DNA of 64,000 bases from Paenibacillus uliginis N3/975 (GCF_900177425.1 NZ_LT840184.1:3202263-3266262); one strand, 5' to 3'. Shown: positions 19,890 through 28,622, counted from the stretch's first letter. Numbers and translations are program-made. The notes: generated by a model not told the origin, from the letters alone.

Positions 19890-19985
19890 AGGACTACAAA
19901 GGCGTAGTCTTACTAAAGCAAAGAGGCTTAAGGTTATAGCATTCCTACTTTATAGGAAGCGGTATAACTTTAGGCCTCTTTGTGT
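19890..19985 (+). promoter_or_regulatory. EutV-type dual-hairpin antiterminator and overlapping terminator
   Basis: Hairpin P1 (19,890-19,911) has stem GGACTAC/GTAGTCT and hexaloop AAAGGC. Hairpin P2 (19,916-19,929) has stem AAGC/GCTT and hexaloop AAAGAG. Both loops carry A at position 1 and G at position 4, the known recognition signature for ANTAR protein EutV. P2 overlaps the 5' arm of a long terminator (AAGAGGCTTAAGGTTATA... with ...TATAACTTTAGGCCTCTT, then T-rich, 19,921-19,985), so P2 and the terminator are mutually exclusive. It sits just before the eutA start, as in Enterococcus and Listeria eut operons. EutW here is broken, so regulation is probably dead. Confidence 0.75.
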
Positions 19986-20014
19986 TTATTTTCTGGTATG
20001 GGAGATGAGGAAAT

Positions 20015-20113
20015 GGAGAAGAATTGTTAAGTGTAGGAATAGATATGGGAACATCAACAACACAACTTGTCCTATCCAAACTTTATATCCAGAATAGTGT
20101 ATCACAGCTGTAA
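20015..20113 (+). pseudogene. eutA remnant (N-terminal start only)
   Basis: Reads EELLSVGIDMGTSTTQLVLS then KLYIQNSVSQL and stops. This is the conserved first strand and phosphate loop of EutA, the ethanolamine ammonia-lyase reactivase. About 30 of some 470 residues remain. The rest of eutA and the genes that normally follow (eutBC, shell proteins) are deleted up to just before eutQ. Confidence 0.75.
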
Positions 20114-20182
20114 TGGTTGCTATGCTCATTGCAAGTAAAATGGTTCCAAAAAACTGCACCTAAGAAGTAGAGGAGGATACCC

Positions 20183-20641
20183 ATGAGTATCGATAAAAAG
20201 ATGATTGAAGAGATGGTTCGTAAAATCATCATGGAAAAAGTAGGGGCTGATGCTATTGAACAGAACGTTCATAGAGGTCCTGGAGGGATTACTTCTGTTA
20301 AAGTGCCAAATATGAAAGTAACAGAAGAGGATCGTCTCGATACAGGCAACCCTAATGATATCGTCTATTGTAAAGATCTTTTTTCGCTAAAGGAAAGTCC
20401 AAGACTTGGCTGCGGTATCATGGAGATGAAAGAAACAACCTTTGACTGGACACTTAACTATGATGAAATTGATTATGTGATTGAGGGACATCTGGATGTT
20501 ATCATTGATGGTACAAAGGTGTCAGCTGGTCCAGGAGAAGTGATCCTGATTCCAAAAGGAAGTAAGATTCAATTTTCTGTGCCAGAATATGCACGATTTA
20601 TCTATGTAACATATCCGGCTAACTGGGCAGAACAAGCGTAA
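20183..20641 (+). CDS. eutQ: EutQ, cupin protein of ethanolamine utilisation
   Basis: 152 aa, with AGGAGG placed 7 nt before the ATG. The C-terminal cupin fold is clear (IDYVIEGHLDVIIDGTKVSA, then GPGEVILIPKGSKIQFSVPE), and the N terminus has the helical lead of EutQ proteins. EutQ is associated with the ethanolamine-degrading microcompartment and has reported acetate-kinase activity in Salmonella. Here it is the only intact eut gene, stranded after deletion of the structural genes. It may be a relic without function. Confidence 0.85.
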   Translation: MSIDKKMIEEMVRKIIMEKVGADAIEQNVHRGPGGITSVKVPNMKVTEEDRLDTGNPNDIVYCKDLFSLKESPRLGCGIMEMKETTFDWTLNYDEIDYVIEGHLDVIIDGTKVSAGPGEVILIPKGSKIQFSVPEYARFIYVTYPANWAEQA

Positions 20642-20650
20642 CATTCTAAT

Positions 20651-20839
20651 TTCTACTTGCCGGAGGAAAAGCGGTTTATATCGGAGGATACGTATGAAGG
20701 GGAACTGACGAACCCGCTGAGTTTGAATCGGTATACGTATGTGCAGAATAATCCGCTAAAATATATTGACCCAAGTGGACATGCAGAATGTGGAGGGGCT
20801 ACGAACTGCAATCCGAAACCCAAACCGCCGCAACAGTAA
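20651..20839 (+). pseudogene. RHS-repeat protein C-terminal core remnant
   Basis: Reads FYLPEEKRFISEDTYEGELT then NPLSLNRYTYVQNNPLKYID and PSGH, the hallmark RHS-associated core that ends the conserved part of RHS/YD toxins. Only about 60 residues remain, plus a short tail (CNPKPKPPQQ) in place of a toxin domain. A TTG at 20657 could start it but no ribosome site is seen. Confidence 0.8.
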
Positions 20840-21050
20840 TGTACGGTATACTCCGGGCTCCATGGTTTCAGAACTGGGGCTTTAGCGATGCCCCGGTACC
20901 AATTTCGAGCGGACAAGCTGCCAGAATAGCAACCTGAATGATCATTACTCCGCAATAATGGTAAAACTAGTTGCTGAAGAGCTGTGGAATTAGACCAAAT
21001 ACAAAACAATTGATTCTTGACTATTGGGTTTTTATAAAAAAAGATTATAC
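20840..21050. other. Intergenic, nothing recognised
   Basis: No credible gene on either strand. A small GGGGC...GCCCC hairpin lies near 20,877-20,896. The long minus-strand frame here is not coding in character. Confidence 0.4.
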
Positions 21051-21053
21051 GAA

Positions 21054-21153
21054 GGTGTCGGGTGACAAGAACATATATGCATAAAAGTCGCGTAGTTGCG
21101 GCTTTTTTTGTTTTAACGATATATGTTCTAGTCAAAAACCAATGACAAGAACA
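21054..21153. repeat. Family 2 repeat
   Basis: GTGTCGGGTGACAAGAACAT, hairpin GTCGCGTAGTTGCGGC with T-run, then ATATATGTTCTAG and GACAAGAACATG. The last copy of the unit is joined directly to codons of the zf-TFIIB remnant. Confidence 0.8.
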
Positions 21154-21365
21154 TGGCAGTATGGCTGGATAGAGGCGGGCTGGAGAAGCTCATGTCCGAC
21201 GTAAGGGAAGAGCGTAAAGTATACAAGGAGTGGTATGATGAAGACGACCGGCGTCCGCAGAAGTCAGATTATCCCTATCATAACCCGAATGCTGGATATC
21301 CTCCGCACTATAAGCACAAAAAAAAGAAAAGCGTCCTAGACCGGATTGGAGATATATTCGATTAG
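21153..21365 (+). pseudogene. zf-TFIIB family protein, N-terminal zinc ribbon lost
   Basis: Begins MAVWLDRGGLEKLMSDVREE, the second half of the TFIIB-type zinc-ribbon family (CPxCxGVWLDRGELEKL). The Cys-bearing N-terminal half is replaced by a family 2 repeat ending at base 21,153. The rest is a basic His/Lys/Tyr-rich tail (HYKHKKKKSVLDRIGDIFD). Without the metal ligands it is presumably inactive. Confidence 0.75.
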
Positions 21366-21384
21366 AACAGCATCCTGTCTAATG

Positions 21385-21440
21385 AATCCTTCTGTTATGG
21401 AAATGGCACGCCTGCCTCGTAGCATTAGGATTTTTTTTGT
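21385..21440 (+). terminator. Possible terminator
   Basis: AATCCT and AGGATT arms around a long loop, followed by eight T. Weak stem, but the only termination signal after the zf-TFIIB remnant. Confidence 0.35.
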
Positions 21441-21648
21441 TCTGGCAAGAACACTGCCGGCATTCATGATGAGATAAATCGATCGGATTGTCAAAAGAAA
21501 ATAAAGTATTTTCTTAGTGCTTAGGTTAAGATAAGTCCCCTGTTTAAGCACTACATGCTACCCGCGTACGTTCTTTAATAGGTGATTGGAAATGGAATAT
21601 AATGAGGAGGACGTAGCCAAAGCGAAGGCGCGGGAGCGTTCTTTTTAT

Positions 21649-21676
21649 TGAACTAACGGGCAGTTTACGTTAATTA
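21649..21676. repeat. Family 1 repeat, right half-site
   Basis: TTGAACTAACGGGCAGTTTA without the hairpin, about 45 bp upstream of the T-box promoter. Confidence 0.65.
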
Positions 21677-21719
21677 CGAGTGGGTTTTCGAGTATTATGC
21701 AGGTTGCTAATATACACGA

Positions 21720-21748
21720 TTGACATCTGAATTCTAACTGGCTACAAT
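21720..21748 (+). promoter_or_regulatory. Consensus promoter of the alaS-like gene
   Basis: TTGACA (21,720-21,725), 17-bp spacer and TACAAT (21,743-21,748). It starts the T-box leader. Confidence 0.75.
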
Positions 21749-21754
21749 AACAAT

Positions 21755-21995
21755 AATTAGGAAATGATATAAATGAAATCAATGAATGAACAAAATATGC
21801 TACATTTCGTTCAGAGAGGGATGTTTTGGTGTGAAATCCTACGAAACTTAGTATGTTGCCGGTTCAGGAGTGCGGTTAATGCCCGCCGGTTTGACTCGTT
21901 ATAGTCAATTGAGCTGATTGTATCGCTAAATGCGAAGACAATAACTTGGGTGGTACCGCGATTAATTCGTCCCAATCTTGGGGCGTTTTTTTGTT
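21755..21995 (+). promoter_or_regulatory. T-box riboswitch (alanine)
   Basis: The conserved T-box sequence TGGGTGGTACCGCG lies at 21,947-21,960, followed by terminator arms CGTCCCAA/TTGGGGCG and a T-run. Upstream are Stem I-like elements (GAGAGGG, GGTGTGAAATCC). The TGGT in the antiterminator bulge pairs with an ACCA tRNA end, as expected for tRNA-Ala. Uncharged tRNA-Ala would switch on the downstream gene. I could not fix the specifier codon by eye. Confidence 0.9.
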
Positions 21996-22025
21996 GTCTA
22001 AAATAGAGTAAAAGGAGAAATATCA

Positions 22026-23819
22026 ATGAAACTGTATACATCTGAAGAGATTAGAGCGAAGTATATTCAGTTTTTTCAAGAAAAAGGTCATGCCGTCATT
22101 TCTAGCGCTTCCGTTATACCCGATAACGATCCCACCGTATTGTTTACGACAGCGGGCATGCACCCGCTGGTGCCCTATTTACTTGGAGAGAAGCATCCAT
22201 CTGGAACGAGGTTAACCAATGTTCAGAAGTGTATACGTACTGTGGATATAGATGAAGTCGGTGATGATACCCATTGCACCTTTTTTGAGATGATGGGCAA
22301 CTGGTCACTTGGCGATTATTTCAAACATGAATCCATATCGTGGAGTTGGGAGTTCGTCACTTCGCCGAACTGGCTCGATATACCCAAGCATAAAATTGCG
22401 GTTACTGTATTCGAAGGAGATGATGATGCTCCCCGTGATCAGGAGTCGTACGAGATATGGTGTGCATTAGGTCAATGTGAGGAAGAGATCTTCTTCTTGC
22501 CTAAAGCCGATAATTGGTGGGGGCCAGCAGGTCAAACAGGTCCTTGCGGTCCCGATACGGAAATCTTCATTATCTCGGATAAAGAACGTTGCGGTCCTAC
22601 ATGTTCGCCAGCATGTGGATGTGGGCGCTATGTTGAATTCTGGAATAATGTATTTATGAAATATAACAAAACGGCGGAGGGAAAGTTTGAACCGCTTGAT
22701 CAAAAAAACGTCGATACGGGAATGGGCTTAGAGAGAGTGCTAGTCGCTTTGAATGGAGGAACAGTCTATGATAGCGACCTGTTTACTACGATATTCTCAC
22801 GAATTGCAGAACTGTCGGAGACGGCATACGAAAATCAACCCAAAGCGTATCGAGTTGTTGCGGATCATACCCGCACGGCAGTATTTATCCTTGGTGATAA
22901 TTACGGCATTACTCCGTCTAATGTCGACCAAGGCTATGTGCTGCGAAGATTGATTCGCCGAGCTGTTAGATTCGCAATGCAATTGAGTATTCAAGAAGGC
23001 GGTCTAGCGGATATCGCTAGCGCTGTGATTGACAAGTACGAGCTAATATACCCAGAGCTGCAAAGCAATCGCGATAAAATTATTAGGGAACTCCAGGCGG
23101 AAGAAGCTCGTTTTCAAAAAACGCTCGCGCAGGGACTTCGTGAATTCGATAAGCTTTCGATTTCATTAGTAAATGGTCAAATAGACGGTGCAGCTGCATT
23201 CAAACTTTATGATACGTATGGGTTTCCCATCGAATTGACCATGGAACTGGCAACAGAGCGTTCCATCGCCATCGATCTGGAAGGATATCTAGAGAAATTT
23301 CAGAAGCATAGAGAGTTATCTCAAGCCGGAGCAGCCCAAAAGTTTAAAGGCGGTTTAGCAGATAATTCTGCACAGACGGCAAATCTGCATACGGCAACTC
23401 ATCTTCTGCATGCTGCACTACGAAAGGTTCTCGGAGATGAGGTGGCGCAAAAGGGCAGCAATATAACGGCTGAGAGACTGCGCTTTGATTTTTCGTTCCA
23501 TCGTAAAATGACTGAAGAAGAGATCGTGGCAACCGAGCGGCTGGTCAATGAAGCGATTGCCGAAGGCGTCGGGATTACGTTCGAAGAGATGACGCTTGAA
23601 GATGCACGTAGAACAGGGGCTATTGGTCTATTCGAGAGCAAGTATGGCCAGATGGTAAAAGTATATACGATGGGCAAATTCTCCAAAGAGATATGCGGCG
23701 GTCCTCACGCGGTGAATACGGCTGACCTTGGTACTTTTAAAATTGTTAAGGAAGAGAGCTCGTCTTCTAGCGTAAGGAGGATAAAGGCAGTACTTGAAAG
23801 CACTGATGCTTTACGCTAA
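22026..23819 (+). CDS. Short-form alanyl-tRNA synthetase
   Basis: 597 aa against about 875 for normal AlaRS. The class II catalytic core (RTVDIDEVGDDTHCTFFEMM, GMGLERV), the tRNA-binding helices and editing-site ligands (HTATHLLHAA and CGGPHA) are all present. Two parts are missing: the roughly 100-residue beta-barrel that normally precedes HTATHLL (only about 20 residues here) and the whole C-Ala domain. A Cys-rich insert (CGPTCSPACGCGRY, about 190-203) lies in the catalytic half. The gene has its own consensus promoter and T-box. It is probably a second, accessory AlaRS beside a full-length housekeeping one elsewhere. Possible roles are a stress copy or a drug-tolerant copy (inference). Confidence 0.88.
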   Translation: MKLYTSEEIRAKYIQFFQEKGHAVISSASVIPDNDPTVLFTTAGMHPLVPYLLGEKHPSGTRLTNVQKCIRTVDIDEVGDDTHCTFFEMMGNWSLGDYFKHESISWSWEFVTSPNWLDIPKHKIAVTVFEGDDDAPRDQESYEIWCALGQCEEEIFFLPKADNWWGPAGQTGPCGPDTEIFIISDKERCGPTCSPACGCGRYVEFWNNVFMKYNKTAEGKFEPLDQKNVDTGMGLERVLVALNGGTVYDSDLFTTIFSRIAELSETAYENQPKAYRVVADHTRTAVFILGDNYGITPSNVDQGYVLRRLIRRAVRFAMQLSIQEGGLADIASAVIDKYELIYPELQSNRDKIIRELQAEEARFQKTLAQGLREFDKLSISLVNGQIDGAAAFKLYDTYGFPIELTMELATERSIAIDLEGYLEKFQKHRELSQAGAAQKFKGGLADNSAQTANLHTATHLLHAALRKVLGDEVAQKGSNITAERLRFDFSFHRKMTEEEIVATERLVNEAIAEGVGITFEEMTLEDARRTGAIGLFESKYGQMVKVYTMGKFSKEICGGPHAVNTADLGTFKIVKEESSSSSVRRIKAVLESTDALR

Positions 23820-23873
23820 CGAGGAACGTTAGTTCAATAAATAGGCTTTTACCACTTTTGAGCAACGTGCTAA

Positions 23874-24147
23874 AATACCTTAGTACCAGTTAACCTCTGA
23901 GTCTAATGTGGAGCTTGGAAAGACTTCTATAAAGTATTTGTGGTAACTGGTACCGTATTAGAAGGAATTAGCCCTTAATAGGCGTATATATAATTGTGCA
24001 GTGACCTCTCAGGGAACAACCGCCCAGAATAGGTTTGGAGCCGGCAGGACATCCTCCTGGACTTCTTTAACAGAAATGAGGCACTCCCTGTTTTTGGCGC
24101 TGCACATTTAATGATTATTCAACCTGTCGAAATGACAGGTTTTTTTG
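23874..24147 (+). ncRNA. Structured non-coding stretch upstream of the IS110 transposase, candidate bridge RNA region
   Basis: Three strong structures lie in a row. (1) An outer helix AATAC..GTACCAGTTAACC with GGTAACTGGTACCGTATT (23,874-23,959) encloses a GAGTCT/AGACTT hairpin. (2) A helix GTGCAG/CTGCAC (23,996-24,105) encloses CAGGGA/TCCCTG and a smaller hairpin. (3) A terminator ACCTGTC-GAAA-type hairpin with seven T (24,121-24,147). Elements of the IS110 group are known to encode a bridge RNA with two internal recognition loops in the left-end non-coding region before the transposase. This stretch is in that place. I cannot show that it is expressed, and no family consensus was matched. 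Confidence 0.4.
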
Positions 24148-24158
24148 CATAGAAAAAC

Positions 24159-24217
24159 AAAGAACTTAACAGAGAAAGCAGGAAATTGTTTCCTTCTGTC
24201 GAAAGAACTTAACAGAA
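24159..24217. repeat. Direct repeat pair AAAGAACTTAACAGA
   Basis: Two identical 15-bp copies 44 bp apart flank an imperfect hairpin (CAGGAAATTGTTTCCTTCTG). They lie between the structured stretch and the transposase start and may belong to the left end of the insertion sequence. Confidence 0.45.
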
Positions 24218-24330
24218 GCCCTTTAAAGTTATTGAGGCGGATACTCGACCTCTCAGTTTATTATGGGTAATGCACCGAATCTAAAACCTGACATGCTACA
24301 TTGGGCCCATTGTGGAGCTCTTAAGAAAAC

Positions 24331-25815
24331 TTGGTTAATCTGGTGCAAATGATTCGAATAGGTGATCATAAGTTGGATAATTTTATGCTTACGGATACGA
24401 GCATTATTGAAGACCGAGACAACTCAAGAGTTTTTTATCCCTTCTATGTTGGAATAGATATTGGTTCGGATTTCCATGTTGCTGCTTGCATTCCATTTGA
24501 AAAGTTCCGCAGTGAGAAGGAATGGAAACGCAGTAAAACAATGAAGTTTAACTCGGATAGCCAAGGGATTACAAAGTTTATCCATGCTTTGGAAGATATT
24601 CAAGCACAATTCGGGTATAAACCCCAGGATTTCTTTATATTACTGGAACCAACTGGTGGGCATTATTCATATTTAGTTGTTAGAGTTCTATTAGATCGAG
24701 GCTATTCTATATATCAGGTTGAAAATAAAGCTGTAAAGAATTTTCGTGAACGCCAGCTAGGACTTAATGAAAAATCCGATGAAATTGATGCTAGAATTAT
24801 GGCATATATGGGATGGCACAAAATCCTTCATCCTGATATGCGTTCGGTGCGAATAGTTCGTCCTGCAAGTGCAGAGCAGGTTTTATACCGCACATTAACT
24901 AGGGATCGTTGGTTGCTTACTACTCAATTAACGAGACGTAAGAATCAAGTCCAGCAATTATTTTGTGTAACTAATCCTGAACTTAAACGAGCTTTTAAAA
25001 AAACAGGTGCGTTAAGTGTCCTCAAATTAGCTCTGAAGTATCCTACAGCGCAAGAAATGGCCAAGGTAACTCAGGATGAACTTAGGCATACTCTAATAAC
25101 AATTGGTGCAAAGACTACTGCTACAAAAGCCTCTATGACCTTGGCAGAACTGTTACCCAACACATTAGCCTTGAACATTCCACACCTAGCTGAACGGCAA
25201 ACGTGGCCAATTGAAGAAGCTTTGCGTATAGATGAAGCGATAAAAAGCATGGATAAACAGATAGCTTCCCTGCTTTATGGTAATAAAGAAAAAGGATATA
25301 AACCTCATCCTTATACAATGATACTTATGTCCTTCCCTATCATGAGTGAATCTATGGCCTGTACATTTATCGGCGCTATTGGTGATATTGAACGTTTCTC
25401 AACATATTTAGAGCTTAAAAAGTACCTTGGTGTAGCTGCGGAGAATAAAATCTCGGGCACATCCGTTTTTAAGAGTAGGCAGACATACGAGGGTGTTAGA
25501 GATACTCGCAGAGTTCTATTCTTAATGACTTTGCTACTAATATCTCCAAAAATAAGTGAAAATAGTTTTCGTGTTTACTATAAGCGATTAGTTGATCGAG
25601 GAATGGCGAAGAGAAAAGCAATAGGGCATGTATGCGGTAAGATTGCCCAAGTTTTATACTCATGCCTTAAAAACAATGAACCGTATGATCCTTTCAAACA
25701 CGCGAGCAAAATGGGAGTAATCCTTGACGGCGATAAAGTAAGATTAAAGATCCTAGCTAATTTAGAAGATTACGAACGCCAAGCGGATGAGTTAGCAGAT
25801 GACGATGTCTTATAA
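24331..25815 (+). mobile_element. IS110-family transposase
   Basis: 494 aa in the longest frame (TTG 24331); ATG 24349 is an equally likely start, as neither has a good ribosome site. The DEDD RuvC-like N-terminal domain shows YVGIDIGSDFHVAA, FILLEPTGG and SDEIDARI. The C-terminal Transposase_20 domain shows MSFPIMSESMACTFIGAIGD and GVAAENKISGTS with the conserved Ser. Such enzymes recombine a circular element into target DNA guided by an RNA. The frame is intact, so the copy may be active. No inverted termini were found, as expected for the IS110 group. Confidence 0.92.
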
Positions 25816-25857
25816 ACGACAGCATCTTACACTGTCTTACACTGAAGATAAATAGCC

Positions 25858-25912
25858 CATTGCCATGTAAAATTGGAAATAAGAAGCTTCCAAATTACGG
25901 TGATGGGCTCAT
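25858..25912 (+). terminator. Long hairpin after the transposase
   Basis: GCCCATTGCCATGTAAAATTGGAA pairs imperfectly with TTCCAAATTACGGTGATGGGC over about 21 bp, then TCATTTACATTTTT. It probably ends transposase transcription or lies in the right end of the element. Confidence 0.5.
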
Positions 25913-25987
25913 TTACATTTTTCTAAGCGCTACACTACATTAGACTGGCATGCTAACTGCAGCTTCGCTGCGCAGCTCGCCGCCGCG

Positions 25988-26020
25988 TAAGCGTCAAATA
26001 GCCCCCACCTATTGACGCTT
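25988..26020. repeat. Inverted repeat AAGCGTCAAATAG / CTATTGACGCTT
   Basis: Near-perfect 12-bp arms around a 7-nt loop, no T-run. The motif AAGCGTCAAATA recurs at 28,688 on the far side of the M60 gene, also with a nearby GGGCTATTTTGC. The two may be traces of one flanking element. Confidence 0.4.
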
Positions 26021-26359
26021 GCCTCTAAGGAGTTTTGGACAAATAAAGAGATTCCAACATTTGTATCTAAAGATAAATCAAAGAACTCCTACACTTCAAA
26101 CGGTTTAGAGATTATGTTTAGTAATTATTTAATTTTTATCCTTGAAAGAAACCCACAGCTTATGTTGTGCGGTTTTTTTTTTATTAAAAGCAGAATAAAG
26201 ATGGTATTGAAGAAATAGAGATAAACGGTGTTATTTAACAAATGGAAATAAGTGGAATTAAATAGTGTCATATTAGTCTGATATCCATTTAATACTTACC
26301 AAGGTGGATATGCCAGCATTTAAATGCTAGCTATGCATAAATTATTTTTTTAGGAGGAT
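26021..26359. other. Leader region of the M60 gene
   Basis: A 68-codon frame at 26,012-26,218 is AT-rich and ends across a terminator-like hairpin (AAACCCACA...TGTGCGGTTT then T8, about 26,149-26,180), so it is judged non-coding. Nothing else recognised. Confidence 0.45.
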
Positions 26360-26362
26360 TTG

Positions 26363-28600
26363 ATGAGAAAACTTAAGAAGTCACTTCAGGTCTTATCTCT
26401 TATGGTGGTAACAGCGGTTGTAGTAGCTGGCTCGCCATCTTGGGCACTAGCCCAAACTTCAGAGGCAGCCATCACACCATCAGAGGAAGCCATTACACAG
26501 CAAAGTAATCTTGTTGTTCAGCGAAATTTTGAAGTAAAAGCCCTTGGAGATATATGGGCGGAAGGCGAGCGAGAGCGTAGATTCATAAATGCTCGAAAAA
26601 TATATCAGCCAACAGGTCTATATGCAAATGCCAATGAACAAATTGTGATTGAAGTTTCAGGTGACAAACCAATTACAGCGATTATTGGGACACATCGTCA
26701 TGATAACGAGTGGGCGATTAGTTATCCATTACAAGCAGGTATAAACACAATTTCCTCACCAAATGGCGGTTTGTTGTCTTTTGATAACAGCAACAATGAA
26801 GGTAGTATTAATGTAAATGTAGTGAGTGGGGGTAGTCCTGTTCCATTCTTTGTATTAGGCAAGAATACAAAAGAGGATTGGCAGGCAATGATGAGTGCTT
26901 ATCCTAATGCACCCTCTGTTGTTCTTCAATCAGAAAAAGCCCTCTTAGTCTTCACATATGCTTCTGCTCAAAACCATATCTTGAATCAAGACCCAGTTCC
27001 TGTTTTACAGACTTATGATACGTTTATTGGAGCACAGGATAACATTTCTGGACTATCAAATTCTGATTCTGATCCTAGACATCGGTTAGATAAGCATCTG
27101 ATTGGCGTTATTGAACAACCAACATACACAGGCGGAGCGTATGCATATGCAAGTTGGGATGGGGCAATTATGCCTACAAGTACTGGAGCAAATGCAGATG
27201 CTTTAGACCTTACAAGAATGGGTTGGGGGCAGTATCACGAGGCAGGTCATTTGAGACAACAAGGGCCTTGGACTTGGGATGAGATGACTGAGGTGACAGT
27301 AAATCTATATTCTCTAGCTGCTAAGAAGGTTCTTAAACCTACTGAGCCTGTAAGGTCACAAGGCGAGTACTTAGCTGCTTTCTCGTTTGTAGATCAGCCA
27401 ACCAAGAATTTTACAGACTCTAAATCAAAATTAGAAATGTTGTGGCAACTTAATCTTGCTTTTGGGGATAACTTCTACCCAGAGTTACATCGATTATATC
27501 GTGAGATGGCAAAAACTGATCTGCCAACTACTGATGATCAGAAAAAACAGGCATTTATTCTAAATACTTCAAAAGTAGCTCACTATAACTTGACGCCTTT
27601 CTTTGATAAATGGGGTTTGTCTGCAACAGATGACACACGAAACAAGATTAATTCATTGAGTTTACCTCTTCTAACTGCACCAATTTGGTTTGGGTCAGAG
27701 TATAACATCATTAAACCGACAGATGGAATGGATAAGGTAAAAGGTATTGGGGGTATCATTGCTGTAACAACAAATAGCCAAGAGACTTCAAGTGAAAATA
27801 ATGCCGCAGCATATGCATTTGATGGAAATCCAGATAGTATCTGGCACAGTGAATGGAATAAACCAAATCAGTTTCCTTACAATATTACAGCAAAGTACCT
27901 AAATCCCTCAACATTCTCCAAACTAACCTATCTACCACGACAAACTGGTGGAGAAAATGGTATTATTACAAATTATAAAATCCTAACTAGTCTTGATGGG
28001 GTAACATTCAATGAGATTGCAACAGGCACTTGGGCAAAGGACAACACAGAAAAGACAGTAACTTTCACACCTACTCTTGCTAAAATTGTTCGACTTGAAG
28101 TACCTCAAGGTGGTGGAACAAATGGTTTTGCATCTGCAAGTGAGATTAAAATCTTTGAAACCGATCCAATAACACCACAACCTGTTATAACGTATCTCAG
28201 CGATATTGATTGGTTTTCTGCAACAACAGGTTGGGGAACAGTCCAAAAAGATCGTAGTGTTGATGGAAATACGCTGAAGTTAAATGACAAGACCTATACA
28301 AAAGGTTTGGGCACACATGCTAACAGTGAAATTGTCTACAAACTGAATGGGCAGTACACATCCTTTGCCGCGCTAGTTGGGGTAGATAGTGAGGTAGGTT
28401 CTGTAGGTACTGTGGAGTTCCAAGTTGTTGTAGACAATCAAGTTGTATTCTCTAGTGGTAAAATGAATAAAAATACAGAGGCAAAAGAGGTAAACGTTAA
28501 TCTTTCTGGAAAGAATGAGCTAAAACTTAAAGTAACAGATGGTGAGGATGGTATAAATAGTGACCATGCTGATTGGGTAAATGCTCGTCTTATCAAATAG
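26363..28600 (+). CDS. Secreted M60 (enhancin-like) mucin metalloprotease with CBM32 and NPCBM domains
   Basis: 745 aa from ATG 26363, with AGGAGG 5 nt upstream (a TTG one codon earlier is unlikely). The signal peptide ends near SWALAQ. The catalytic M60 domain carries QYHEAGHLRQQ (HExxH at about 292-296) and the downstream Glu in WDEMTEVT. An F5/8 type C (CBM32-like) domain follows (about 475-612, DGNPDSIWHSEW and ASASEIKIFE), then an NPCBM domain to the end (about 615-745, YTKGLGTHANSEIVY). M60 proteases cleave glycosylated mucins, and the sugar-binding modules would hold the enzyme on host glycans. This suggests a life on insect or animal mucosa (inference). Confidence 0.93.
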   Translation: MRKLKKSLQVLSLMVVTAVVVAGSPSWALAQTSEAAITPSEEAITQQSNLVVQRNFEVKALGDIWAEGERERRFINARKIYQPTGLYANANEQIVIEVSGDKPITAIIGTHRHDNEWAISYPLQAGINTISSPNGGLLSFDNSNNEGSINVNVVSGGSPVPFFVLGKNTKEDWQAMMSAYPNAPSVVLQSEKALLVFTYASAQNHILNQDPVPVLQTYDTFIGAQDNISGLSNSDSDPRHRLDKHLIGVIEQPTYTGGAYAYASWDGAIMPTSTGANADALDLTRMGWGQYHEAGHLRQQGPWTWDEMTEVTVNLYSLAAKKVLKPTEPVRSQGEYLAAFSFVDQPTKNFTDSKSKLEMLWQLNLAFGDNFYPELHRLYREMAKTDLPTTDDQKKQAFILNTSKVAHYNLTPFFDKWGLSATDDTRNKINSLSLPLLTAPIWFGSEYNIIKPTDGMDKVKGIGGIIAVTTNSQETSSENNAAAYAFDGNPDSIWHSEWNKPNQFPYNITAKYLNPSTFSKLTYLPRQTGGENGIITNYKILTSLDGVTFNEIATGTWAKDNTEKTVTFTPTLAKIVRLEVPQGGGTNGFASASEIKIFETDPITPQPVITYLSDIDWFSATTGWGTVQKDRSVDGNTLKLNDKTYTKGLGTHANSEIVYKLNGQYTSFAALVGVDSEVGSVGTVEFQVVVDNQVVFSSGKMNKNTEAKEVNVNLSGKNELKLKVTDGEDGINSDHADWVNARLIK

Positions 28601-28622
28601 TATTGTAAGGTTAAAGCACGTC

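Noticed and set aside
19837..20097. 86-codon + strand frame
   Set aside because: It overlaps the eutW remnant, the EutV hairpins and the eutA remnant in another frame and has no ribosome site.
20653..21135. 160-codon minus-strand frame
   Set aside because: Antisense to the RHS remnant and a family 2 repeat; composition not coding.
21755..21995. Exact T-box specifier codon
   Set aside because: Several GCN triplets lie in the Stem I region and I could not place the loop by eye; the alanine call rests on the downstream gene and the TGGT bulge.
23874..24147. Possible 6S, SRP or tmRNA gene
   Set aside because: Size and structure were considered, but the conserved SRP loop, tmRNA tRNA-like ends and a convincing 6S bubble are not seen; the position before an IS110 transposase favours an element-borne RNA.
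26012..26218. 68-codon + strand frame before the M60 gene
   Set aside because: Runs through a terminator-like hairpin, has no ribosome site and no family resemblance.
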